A stretch of 36,453 nucleotides of DNA, from the NCBI GenBank assembly GCA_004020365.1, contig SAQR01000060.1, positions 1-36,453 of the forward strand, written 5' to 3'. The DNA is from Mesorhizobium sp. GTDB taxonomy: Bacteria; Pseudomonadota; Alphaproteobacteria; Rhizobiales; Rhizobiaceae. Shown here piece after piece: positions 28,756 through 36,453 of the stretch. The notes under the pieces were generated by a model. The model saw only the letters and a list, made by a program, of their open reading frames with translations. It did not search any database and was not told where the DNA came from. Made by a program: the position numbers and the translations under genes. Each line of letters opens with the position of its first letter. Positions within the stretch are counted from its first letter, which is position 1.

Positions 28756-28920
28756 ATGCGCATACTGAGGACATTGTTTGGATACTTGTGGCGCTCGAAC
28801 AGCAAGTCGCCGCCCGAGCTTGCACCGCCCGTCGACGCGATCGTTCGGCTGCTGAAAGAAAAACAAAAACTCGCTACAAAGAAAGGACTTGGTCGACCAG
28901 ATCAGAATGCTGGCGGCTGA
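28756..28920 (+). CDS. Small hypothetical protein, 54 aa
   Basis: Starts MRILRTLFGYLWRSNSKSPP. An amphipathic first helix is followed by PPVDAIVRLLKEKQKLATKK. AGGAGG lies eight bases before ATG 28756. The other frame at the 3' end reads KDLVDQIRMLAADRTV, which looks more protein-like than the present tail, so a frameshift near 28880 is possible. Family not recognised. Confidence 0.5.
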   Translation: MRILRTLFGYLWRSNSKSPPELAPPVDAIVRLLKEKQKLATKKGLGRPDQNAGG

Positions 28921-29229
28921 CCGTACTGTGACGCAGGATATGGCGACGGGGCACACAGCATCACGCGTCACCTTGCCTATCTGCAGCTTGGGACGGACGG
29001 AATCATTATCCGGCCAACCTTGGGTCGCTGGCGCATGGCTGTGCCGGAGCCGTCCGGAACGGTGCGTCCGCGGCAGGCACGGGCATGCCGGGCAATGCCT
29101 TGGTCGCCCGGAGCAACAATTTCCTGAAATTCCGGTCCCGGTGGGTCAAAATATCTGCGCAATCAGCGCCGAGCGTATCGGCGGCGACGCCGAGAGAAGG
29201 AGATCAGGTTCGCGCCAGTTAGCCACCGC
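28921..29229. other. Gap with no supported gene
   Basis: The open frame 28889-29293 continues from the possible frameshift, but most of it has poor composition. Nothing else recognised. Confidence 0.4.
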
Positions 29230-29775
29230 TCAATTCTGGCTGGCGGGTGACATGTCTTTACGCGCAAGGCCCCGCGCAGCTTCAAGACCCTGAGGGAAGC
29301 CGCTGCGGTCACCGAAATCCTGCGGTTGCCGGCGGCCGCGAGCGTGCCGGGCGCTTACCTTTTGCGCGGTCAATAAATCTATGAGTGTCACACCGGCAAC
29401 GAGCACCAATGCAAGTCCGACGTTGTCACGCTTTGGATTGTCGTGCCGGAACGCCCATAGGAGCGTTGCGATGTCGAGCCCATCACCGGCCACACGGCTC
29501 CAAAGCCCCGGCTGTTTGTCTGCCGACAAGGACAGAATGCCGCTGCTGACTTCCCGCGCTCCGTAGGCACGGATCAAGCCTTCCTTACCAGGCATGCCGA
29601 GTGCGCGGGCGATGCGCTTGGAGGCTATAAGTTCGGCCATGCCCAGCGCAATGCTAAACCATCCGAGTTTGCGCGCTACCACATCGGAGGGCGCGAGCGC
29701 CTTGGGGCCAGATTTTACGACCTTTGGGTCGCTTGGCCATCTGCTGAGGTTGCCGAATTTGCTAAGCATGTTCAT
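29230..29775 (-). CDS. Membrane protein of the dehydrogenase operon, 181 aa
   Basis: Starts MNMLSKFGNLSRWPSDPKVV. Residues about 38-52 (LGWFSIALGMAELIA) and 118-137 (VGLALVLVAGVTLIDLL) are hydrophobic, separated by LIRAYGAREVSSGILSL. This fits the uncharacterised family often annotated near cyclase/dehydrase and zinc alcohol dehydrogenase genes. The C-terminal 45 residues are polar and positively charged. It follows the dehydrogenase by 10 bases and is in the same operon. Function unknown. Confidence 0.75.
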   Translation of the reverse strand: MNMLSKFGNLSRWPSDPKVVKSGPKALAPSDVVARKLGWFSIALGMAELIASKRIARALGMPGKEGLIRAYGAREVSSGILSLSADKQPGLWSRVAGDGLDIATLLWAFRHDNPKRDNVGLALVLVAGVTLIDLLTAQKVSARHARGRRQPQDFGDRSGFPQGLEAARGLARKDMSPASQN

Positions 29776-29785
29776 GACACTGCTC

Positions 29786-30961
29786 CTATGGCTTCAGCAC
29801 GACTTTGACGCAACTGTCCTGCTTGTCGCGAAAGATCTTGTACATCTCGGGTCCTTGTTCGAGCCCGGCAGTGTGGGTGATGACAAACGAGGGGTCGATC
29901 TGACCCTCTTCGATGCGACCCAGTAGGTGGTCGGTCCAGCGGTTCACATGCGTCTGGCCCATTCTGAAAGTCAGGCCCTTGTTCATGGCTTGGCCCATCG
30001 GGATCTTGTCGACAACCCCGCTATACACGCCCGCGACCGAGATGACGCCGGCTGGCCTGCAGACATAGATCATTTCACGCAGCACATGGGGCCGATCGCT
30101 CTCCATCAGTATCATCTGCTTGGCGCGGTCATAAACGGTGTCTGGTTGACGAAAGGACACGTGACTTTCCATCCCGATGGCGTCGATGCATTTATCTGGC
30201 CCTTTGCTGCCTGTAAGCTCGTTCAGACTTTCGACAACGCTCTCCTCCAGGAAGTTGATGGTGATCGCGCCGCCCGCTCCGGCCATGGAAAGGCGTTCGG
30301 GCAGGCAATCTATGCCCACGACCTGCTTGGCACCGAGAAGAATGGCGCTGCGGATTGCCATCTGCCCCACCGGGCCACAGCCCCAGATCGCTACCGTATC
30401 GGAAGGTGCGATCTCGCACTGAACAGCAGCCTGCCAGCCAGTTGGCAATATGTCGCCAAGGAAGAGGACCTGCTCATCGGAGAGCCCGACCGGTACCTTG
30501 ATGTGCGTTGCATCGGCAAATGGCACGCGAACATACTCGGCTTGTCCGCCCGGGTAACCGCCGGTCAGATGGGTATACCCAAACAGCCCGGCCGTCGTGT
30601 GACCGAACGCCTTGTCGGCGATGTTCTTGTTGCGGTTGGTACGTTCGCAGACCGAAAAGTTCTTGCGCTTGCACTGGTCACATTCCCCGCAAATGATGGT
30701 GAAGGGAACGACGATGCGGTCTCCCTTCCTAAGCGCGCCGTTTACCCCGGATCCAACTTCCACCACCTCACCCATCATTTCGTGGCCCATAATGTCGCCG
30801 GGCAGAATTGCCGGAATGAGGTTGTGATAGAGGTGCAGGTCCGAGCCGCAGATCGCGCAGCTCGTCACCTTGACGATGGCGTCGCGCGGGTCCTCGATTT
30901 CGGGATCGGTAACCTCGTCGCAACGTATGTCTTCTTTTCCATGCCAAACCAGCGCTCGCAT
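29786..30961 (-). CDS. Zinc-dependent alcohol/formaldehyde dehydrogenase, 391 aa
   Basis: Starts MRALVWHGKEDIRCDEVTDP. Catalytic zinc ligands: Cys38 (CGSD), His60 and Glu61 (GHE). Structural zinc: Cys91, Cys94, Cys97 and Cys105 (CGECDQCKRKNFSVC). The NAD site is GCGPVGQM (194-201). Length and the inserted segment around GHTTAGLFGYTHLTGGYPGG match formaldehyde dehydrogenase-like enzymes of about 390 residues; the substrate could be formaldehyde or another aldehyde/alcohol. GGAG lies eight bases before ATG 30961. An open frame extends upstream to 31426, but that part is unlike the family. It heads the operon with the 29230 gene. Confidence 0.9.
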   Translation of the reverse strand: MRALVWHGKEDIRCDEVTDPEIEDPRDAIVKVTSCAICGSDLHLYHNLIPAILPGDIMGHEMMGEVVEVGSGVNGALRKGDRIVVPFTIICGECDQCKRKNFSVCERTNRNKNIADKAFGHTTAGLFGYTHLTGGYPGGQAEYVRVPFADATHIKVPVGLSDEQVLFLGDILPTGWQAAVQCEIAPSDTVAIWGCGPVGQMAIRSAILLGAKQVVGIDCLPERLSMAGAGGAITINFLEESVVESLNELTGSKGPDKCIDAIGMESHVSFRQPDTVYDRAKQMILMESDRPHVLREMIYVCRPAGVISVAGVYSGVVDKIPMGQAMNKGLTFRMGQTHVNRWTDHLLGRIEEGQIDPSFVITHTAGLEQGPEMYKIFRDKQDSCVKVVLKP

Positions 30962-31118
30962 GCGAAATCTCCGATAGGGGCTGTTCGCGGCGTCGCGAGA
31001 GCGAGCTCGGCCGCTTTCCTTCAGGCTGCGAATTAGCTTTCCGAGGTCCAACCGCGAGGCAGCATCCATGTTCCCCGCCTCGGTTAAAAAACTAGGCAGG
31101 CTCTTGAAAGGTGGGGCG

Positions 31119-31628
31119 ATGGCGTGTCGGAGCGTCGAGAAGGCGGTGGCCGCCCTGCCGGACATCGTTAAGAAGGTCAAGGAAGCATCTACGTTTCCCG
31201 GCTTCGCCGTTGCGGTGGTGCATGGCGGCAGATGATCCTTGACCAAGGCTATGGCCTTCGCAGCAACCGGGATGACACCCTCTAAGGTCAGCAGCACCAC
31301 CATCTTCCAGGTCTCCTCGGTGTCGAAGGCGATCTCGGCCACAGTGGCCGCCATCGCCATGACGAAGGACCACAGCTTCGACTGGGATACCTGGGTCGGC
31401 AAGGCCTGGGACCGCTTCCGCCCCAATCTCGACTACGTATCGGGCGACGCCACCATCGGCGATTCTTCGTTCCTCGCTCCGGCCTGCGTCCGGCGGCGGG
31501 CAGCGAGCTCGAGGATCTCGGTCCAGCGCAAGCAGATCGTCGTGCCGCGGCTGATCAGTCGGCTCGTGCTGATCTGGGGCTTTCCGCTGTCGCTGTGGCT
31601 GCCGACCGACGCAGGGTTCGAGCGATAG
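31119..31628 (+). other. Coding-like region, not recognised
   Basis: The plus strand reads MACRSVEKAVAALPDIVKKV to TGA at 31233-31235, and a second frame contains MTKDHSFDWDTWVGKAWDRF and FRPNLDYVSGDATIGDSSFL up to 31628. Codon third positions favour G/C on this strand. It could be a small gene broken by indels. I cannot name a family. The minus strand is also open, as the upstream extension of the dehydrogenase frame. Confidence 0.3.
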
Positions 31629-32148
31629 AGTGAAGCCCTGGGCAAGTCCTCGGGGGGTCTATGGCGGGCGAGGGTTTCCAGGCACGTCCGGATCGGTGCG
31701 AAGACTCGATGCGGATGCATATCGCCAATGGTAGCGCCAACCTGTTTGATTGCCGATTTTGTGCCGGGATGCTTGGAGTCTAGCACGCCGACGGTGTGCA
31801 TGAGCTTTTGGACAGCAACCGTCGAATGATTGCTGAGCCTGAGAACTTGGGGTCCATCTGATAGCGAGTCATTTGGCCAAGTCTAGCAACGGGCAATTGG
31901 AATGCCGACCACAGATGCCTTAGCTGCTATCGACCAGCCGCTGCCGTTTCGTCCCAGAACGAACCCACAAAGCCGTAGCGCCCCCAAATTCGCGGCTTGC
32001 TCAGGAATCCTCGCCATCCAAGCATTGCTAGACAGTGCGGCACTCTGTTCTCACGGCGCACGATGCGGATCACACGCTGGGCAAGGCAACGGATTGCCGC
32101 TTTGCAACGTTGCTGAACGCCAAGCGTCGGTAACTGTGCCGTCCCAAC
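31629..32148. other. Gap with no supported gene
   Basis: No frame with a ribosome site. The only signal is the promoter at its right end. Confidence 0.5.
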
Positions 32149-32174
32149 GGAACGCCGGGCATGTCGCGGCCGTT
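32149..32174 (+). promoter_or_regulatory. EcfG-type promoter of the Mfd-like gene
   Basis: GGAAC (32149-32153), 17 bases, CGTT (32171-32174), 26 bases before GTG 32200. Confidence 0.6.
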
Positions 32175-32199
32175 TTGTCCCAGGTTCGGAAGGTGAGAC

Positions 32200-35100
32200 G
32201 TGGATAGAGAGACCTGCAATGCCGGTGAGGCTGAACAACTCGAGCAATTTGATCGCGCGTCTGCGAAACAATGCGAACTTGCATCAGGAGGAGAAGGCGA
32301 CACACCGCCAGCTGCCGCAGTAGCTGCGGCATTGATCAGCGCTTTGGAAACCACTCGAAATAGGGACATGCTCCATATCGCGAGTTCCGAAAGCAGCGCC
32401 GCTGACATCACCCAGGCATTGCGCCACTTCCTCCCAGCAGCTGACATTCTGTATTTGCCGCCGTGGGATTGCCTGCCATACGACAGGGTGTGGCCCACTC
32501 GCGCCACTATGGGGCGGCGGGTCAGCGTTCTTCATGCTGTTGCGGCCGCTTCGAAAGGACCCCGCATCACGGTTACTTCGGTCGAATCTGCCCTGCAGCG
32601 GGTACCGCCTCCCTCGGCAATCGGCCAAGGTTTCGCGACCCTGCAGATCGGACAGGAGGTGGACCCGAGGGCACTTCGTGTATTGGCTGAGAGAAGTGGC
32701 TATGTTGTCGACGATCGGGTCGACGAACCAGGCGAGATGGCCGTCCGCGGCGATCTTATCGACGTTTTTCCTGCTGACCGTGACCGCCCTATTCGTGTTG
32801 TACTGGACGCTGGCGGCGCCATCTCCGAACTTAAGGCATATGACCCAATCACTCAACGAAGCGAGCGATCGCTGCACAGAGTCGTAATTGGCCCGGCGTC
32901 CGAGCTCATGTTGGAACCCGGCAACGAGTTCGACCCTGCAGCGATGCGCACGATCCCGATGGAGGAACGTCTAGTCTCGCTCTACTCCGATTTGCCGGCG
33001 CTCTTCGACGTCGCATCAACAGCTACCATCTGCTTCCTGGATGGATTGGAAGAAATCTCGCTCGCTCGCGTCTTGGACCTCATAGAAGAGGCGTGGCGCG
33101 GCAGGCGGCAAGTTTCCACGGTGGCGCGGCCCGCGGCGAAACAATTTTATTTGTCGCGTGAGGAATGGGACGACTCGCTACGGGATCGCCAGTGCTTGCG
33201 TCTTACGATCCCGGTTGGTCGAATTCCCAAATTCTTCCACCTGCCGCGAGCCGGGCACGAATTCGCCGAGTTCGCCCAGGCGCGCACAAGCTCGGGATTT
33301 AGTGTGGTGGTCACGGGCGAAGCTTCGGAACTGAGCAGAGCAGAGCGGCTGCTCGACCGTAAGTTCGGTCGCAAGATGGGCCCGGTCGCCGATTGGCCGC
33401 AAATCCTCTCTGTCGAAAGAGGCTCTCTTCTCAAGGCGGAATTCGATCTCGCGGAGGGCTTTGTCGACGAACGATCCCGAATTGCGGTCATTGCGGCAGC
33501 GGACATATTCGGCCCGTCATCGACTGCAAACGCGGGCTCCGGTGGCGGCATAGTCGAACCCGAACTGCGGCTCGGCGATCTGGTTGTCCATGAAGATCAT
33601 GGCGTGGGCGTCCTTGCCGCGATCGAACAAATTGAAGTGGCTGGTCTGCAACAGGATGTTGTGAAGCTTGAATATCATGGTGGCGCTTCCTTGCTGGTGC
33701 CAGTGGAGGAGTTTGGCCGTATATGGCGCTATGGATCCGAGCCAGAAGCGATAGCCTTGGACCGACTAGACAGTGAAGGCTGGAAGAAGCGGCGCCAGTC
33801 TGTAGTCCGCGAGATCCAGAAGGTAGCCAAGCGGCTGGTCGCCATTGCGAAGGCCAGGTCCTGCCAGTCCGCCGAAATGATCAAGCCGCCGCGTGCTGAT
33901 CTTGCTCGCTTCGCCGCGCGATTCCCTTACCCCGCGACCCCCGACCAAGCCGCCGCAATCCGAGCCGTGATGGATGACCTGTCCTCGGGCAAAACGATGA
34001 ACCGGCTGGTCTGCGGCGACGTCGGCTTTGGAAAGACCGAGGTGGCGCTTCGGGCGTGTGCTGCGGCCGCGTTTTGTGGCAAGCAGGTTGCTATCGTTGC
34101 GCCCACCACCGTGCTCGCGCGTCAGCACTACGAGACGTTCTGCCGGCGTTTCGCAGGGTTCAACATCCAAGTTGCTTACCTTTCCAGGGTGGTCGGATCG
34201 ACAGAGACAAGGAAAGTGAAGGACGGTCTGAGAAGCGGCAACATTGCGGTCGTCGTCGGGACCCATGCTGTTGCGGCCAAAGGGGTGGCCTTTAGCCATC
34301 TCGGGCTGCTCGTAATCGACGAAGAGCATCGGTTCGGGGCCAAGCTGAAGCAATCACTGCGAGGGTTGGCGCCATGCCTCCACACTCTGACCATGAGCGC
34401 TACGCCGATACCCCGCACGCTCCAATTGGCGATGGCGGGCGTGCAGGAAGTCAGCGTCCTGAACACACCACCTGCCAAGCGGCGTCCGGTCCGCACCTTC
34501 TTGGCTCCTTTCGATGCCGGTTCGGCCAAGGCTGCTCTATTGCGCGAATACCGCCGCGGAGGACAAAGCTTCTTTGTCGTACCACGCATAGATGACATCG
34601 AGACTGTCGTTGAACAACTGGGCAGGCTGGTTCCGCAGCTCTCGGTGAAAATCGCGCATGGCGAAATGAAAGGGCGTGAACTGGACGAGATAGTTGTCCG
34701 GTTCGCCGCAGGCGAAGGCGACATTTTGTTGGCCACTGACATCATCGAAAGCGGACTTGATATACCGCGGGCCAACACCATTCTCGTTTGGCGGGCCGAC
34801 CGTTTCGGACTTACACAGCTCCACCAGCTTCGGGGTCGTGTAGGCAGAGGAAGGGTTCAAGGCATTGCACTTCTCTTGACCGAGCCCGGCAAGGAATTGG
34901 CTGAAGCCACAAGGTCCCGACTTTCGGCTCTTGTAGCTCTTGACCGGCTTGGCTCTGGCCTGGCCATCAGCCAAAGGGACCTCGACCTACGCGGCGCCGG
35001 CGATCTTTTCGGCGAAGAACAGGCGGGCCACGTCAAGCTCATCGGCGTCGGGCTCTATCATCGACTGCTTGAGCGTGCCTCATCGATTGCTCGAGGCGGG

Positions 35101-35556
35101 CCCCGCTCTGACATGCAACTTCCGGACATCAACTTGCAGGCCGGAGGGTCATTCCCAGAAAGCTATGTACGGGAGCCAGCCATACGCCTCAGCCTGTATT
35201 CGCGGGTGTTTCGCATGAGCACGCATTCGGATCTCAATGCTTTTGCCGACGAAGTGGAGGATCGCTTTGGAGCCATGCCGAGCGAAGTGGCTACGCTGCT
35301 GGAGGTAACCCGATTGCGAATGGATGCGGCGGCGTTAGACTTGAGGCAGGTCGACATAGGACCCGAAGCGATTGCGATCACATTCCGCACAAAGCCCTCC
35401 GCCTCAGTCCGGCAGAACATTTTAGGGCTGGACGGGTTCGAATTTCGACGAGGCCGCTTGATCTGCAGGCCGTCAACCAAACCAGGCATCGCAAAACTCG
35501 AGGTTCTACGAAGCGTGATCGGTTCTATTCGCTCTGCACACCGGCACGTGAGCTAA
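32200..35556 (+). CDS. mfd: Mfd-like transcription-repair coupling factor / SF2 translocase
   Basis: A 1118-residue protein from GTG 32200 (GGAAGG about eight bases upstream). Domains in order: UvrB-like N-terminal module (about 35-430, with LPPWDCLPYDR and VRGDLIDVFP), an RNA polymerase interaction domain (about 455-510, LGDLVVHEDHGVGVL), the SF2 motor (about 570-895: GDVGFGKTE at 606-614, DEEH at 707-710, SAT at 733-735, QLRGRVGRGR at 876-885) and a C-terminal domain from about 1000. This is full Mfd architecture; Mfd removes stalled RNA polymerase and recruits UvrA. Canonical Mfd has DEEQ, here DEEH. Its lone accessory position and EcfG-type promoter suggest a second, stress-induced Mfd paralogue rather than the housekeeping gene. 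Confidence 0.85.
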   Translation: MDRETCNAGEAEQLEQFDRASAKQCELASGGEGDTPPAAAVAAALISALETTRNRDMLHIASSESSAADITQALRHFLPAADILYLPPWDCLPYDRVWPTRATMGRRVSVLHAVAAASKGPRITVTSVESALQRVPPPSAIGQGFATLQIGQEVDPRALRVLAERSGYVVDDRVDEPGEMAVRGDLIDVFPADRDRPIRVVLDAGGAISELKAYDPITQRSERSLHRVVIGPASELMLEPGNEFDPAAMRTIPMEERLVSLYSDLPALFDVASTATICFLDGLEEISLARVLDLIEEAWRGRRQVSTVARPAAKQFYLSREEWDDSLRDRQCLRLTIPVGRIPKFFHLPRAGHEFAEFAQARTSSGFSVVVTGEASELSRAERLLDRKFGRKMGPVADWPQILSVERGSLLKAEFDLAEGFVDERSRIAVIAAADIFGPSSTANAGSGGGIVEPELRLGDLVVHEDHGVGVLAAIEQIEVAGLQQDVVKLEYHGGASLLVPVEEFGRIWRYGSEPEAIALDRLDSEGWKKRRQSVVREIQKVAKRLVAIAKARSCQSAEMIKPPRADLARFAARFPYPATPDQAAAIRAVMDDLSSGKTMNRLVCGDVGFGKTEVALRACAAAAFCGKQVAIVAPTTVLARQHYETFCRRFAGFNIQVAYLSRVVGSTETRKVKDGLRSGNIAVVVGTHAVAAKGVAFSHLGLLVIDEEHRFGAKLKQSLRGLAPCLHTLTMSATPIPRTLQLAMAGVQEVSVLNTPPAKRRPVRTFLAPFDAGSAKAALLREYRRGGQSFFVVPRIDDIETVVEQLGRLVPQLSVKIAHGEMKGRELDEIVVRFAAGEGDILLATDIIESGLDIPRANTILVWRADRFGLTQLHQLRGRVGRGRVQGIALLLTEPGKELAEATRSRLSALVALDRLGSGLAISQRDLDLRGAGDLFGEEQAGHVKLIGVGLYHRLLERASSIARGGPRSDMQLPDINLQAGGSFPESYVREPAIRLSLYSRVFRMSTHSDLNAFADEVEDRFGAMPSEVATLLEVTRLRMDAAALDLRQVDIGPEAIAITFRTKPSASVRQNILGLDGFEFRRGRLICRPSTKPGIAKLEVLRSVIGSIRSAHRHVS

Positions 35557-35895
35557 ACGCTAGAGCGATTGCCGGTCAAAGCACAACCAGCAATGGCCAC
35601 CGTAGCCTGTATGCTCACACCTGAGGTGCCGAATGCGTGTCCACATAGGGTCGAATCTCTCCGTTGACTGTTTTCCCGAGAATAGGCTTTCAGCGCAGCC
35701 TACCACACCAACATCAACCAGCGGCGCAGCAGGTCTAGATCACCAGTGAGGTTAGGTCGGTAGGGGGCTGTGGTGAGTGACAATTTCCCCATAAGACCGA
35801 ATTGCGAAGCAATCTCGAGACCGTACCCGCCTCCATGCCGACGCCTTGTGCCACCCCACAGCCACGTCAACCACGGTGATGCCTCCATCTGCCAG
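35557..35895. other. Gap with no supported gene
   Basis: Nothing recognised; open frames have no ribosome site. Confidence 0.5.
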
Positions 35896-36081
35896 TCAGC
35901 GGACCTCCTTGCAGCACGGTTTCAATTGCTTTGCAGCGGCTGTCAAAGCGCCGCGGTCATTCCCGGTGGCCTGCTCTGGCGTAATGCCGTTCTCGCGGGC
36001 GAAATGTTCCACCTCATAATCCTCGTCGGCAGATATGCGGTTACGGACGCGGAAATCACGCTTGGTCTTGTCGTCGGCCAT
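35896..36081 (-). CDS. DUF3606 protein with an internal deletion
   Basis: From ATG 36081 (AGGAG seven bases upstream) it reads MADDKTKRDFRVRNRISADE, then DYEVEHFARENGITPEQA, the DUF3606 hallmark. Where family members have a further helix ending in GNDRE, this one goes directly from EQA to TGNDRGALTAAAKQL, so about seven residues appear to be missing while the frame stays open. The tail KPCCKEVR is unusual. It is probably a weakened or variant copy. Confidence 0.7.
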   Translation of the reverse strand: MADDKTKRDFRVRNRISADEDYEVEHFARENGITPEQATGNDRGALTAAAKQLKPCCKEVR

Positions 36082-36332
36082 TTCGTTCTCCTGCGGCTTC
36101 GAATCAACGGCAACGCTGGCAAATCCTGCCCGCTCCGGCACTGAGAGAAGCTCTAGGAAACCAACTTCCTGTCGTCCAACGGTTTGGCGGCGGTTTCACC
36201 AAGAATCGTGAACGATCAAATGCGTTCAGCGCCAAACCCACAGCCGGGGTGTTGTAGCCTTGATCAGATGTCAGGCGTATAACTAACTTCACGAGTACGG
36301 CTGTTACACGGCGAAAGGGACCGGCTAAACGG

Positions 36333-36453
36333 ATGACGTCCGACGATAATAGGCACGAGCCTGTCGAACATTTGCTCGACACTCCCGAACTTGCGACGGC
36401 GCTCGAAAGTGAACAGTTCAAGAAGTTCCTCGACCAAGTTCCTATCGCAATTG
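36333..36453 (+). CDS. Probable sensor histidine kinase, N-terminal fragment (cut by window edge)
   Basis: From ATG 36333 the frame reads MTSDDNRHEPVEHLLDTPEL and continues ATALESEQFKKFLDQVPIAI to the right edge. The FxQFLDQVPIAIxV pattern is how many rhizobial PAS-containing HWE kinases begin their first PAS domain. Only 40 residues are visible, so no catalytic residue can be checked. It would be a partner for the receiver proteins in this region; that is inference. Confidence 0.5.
   Translation, partial: MTSDDNRHEPVEHLLDTPELATALESEQFKKFLDQVPIAI

Noticed and set aside
30962-31426. N-terminal extension of the zinc dehydrogenase to 546 aa
   Set aside because: The family start MRALVWHGKE with a good ribosome site is at 30961, and the extension has no dehydrogenase features.
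1-36453. CRISPR arrays, rRNA or complete tRNA genes
   Set aside because: No regularly spaced repeats and no rRNA or full tRNA cloverleaf were seen.

Overview
The window looks like an accessory, stress-oriented chromosomal or plasmid segment of an alphaproteobacterium of the order Hyphomicrobiales, most likely Mesorhizobium-like. The evidence is high GC, a concentration of small stress-associated families typical of that group (DUF892, DUF6894, DUF3606, DUF2231, KTSC), and repeated promoters of the form GGAAC-N16/17-CGTT, the consensus of EcfG, the general-stress sigma factor of alphaproteobacteria. There are no rRNA or tRNA genes, no CRISPR array and no housekeeping operon. Species assignment is inference.

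Layout. 1-3.0 kb: small genes (KTSC, two zinc-ribbon-like proteins, an ATGA-coupled chain of tiny genes) and a structured small RNA. 3.0-3.6 kb: a DUF892 ferritin-like gene with its promoter, duplicated at 23.5-24.0 kb. 4.5-5.6 kb: an orphan GH32/GH68-like glycosidase. 6.1-11.1 kb: a proteostasis cluster with a DegP/HtrA protease, two Hsp20 chaperones (the first behind a candidate RpoH promoter and a ROSE-like RNA thermometer), a protein fusing an NDUFS4-like domain to a domain also found alone at 7721-8068, an RNA polymerase omega-like protein, and a broken SPW-repeat gene. 11.7-17.8 kb: a second small RNA, Crp/Fnr regulators, an IS630 element that splits a small gene at a TA site, DUF6894, DUF2243, DUF3606 and a single-domain response regulator. 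17.9-26.2 kb: a partly decayed zone (sunset-domain remnant, DNA-ligase remnant, frameshifted Crp and ClpP-like genes, a scrambled CheB-like gene) with intact DUF983, pyrophosphatase and two DUF892 genes among them. 26.2-31.0 kb: NTF2-like protein, an SDR plus DUF2231 operon, two more small RNAs in tandem, and a zinc alcohol/formaldehyde dehydrogenase operon. 32.2-35.6 kb: a full-length Mfd-like translocase behind an EcfG-type promoter. The right edge holds DUF3606 and the start of a probable sensor kinase.

The most interesting item is a family of four small-RNA loci (about 985, 11789, 28313 and 28498). Each has an EcfG-type promoter, exactly five bases, the same 8-mer CGTGCAGC at the expected transcription start, then stem-loops with pyrimidine-rich loops and a hairpin built on CCCGCG/CGCGGG. 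Together with EcfG-type promoters in front of DUF892, DUF3606, DUF2231, a secreted protein and the Mfd-like gene, this suggests that much of the island is one general-stress regulon with its own small RNAs, while the Hsp20 genes appear to be under heat-shock control.

At least four genes (DUF2243, the second Crp/Fnr, the ClpP-like protease, the sunset-domain protein) are broken by what look like small indels. These could be real decay or assembly errors; raw reads would decide.
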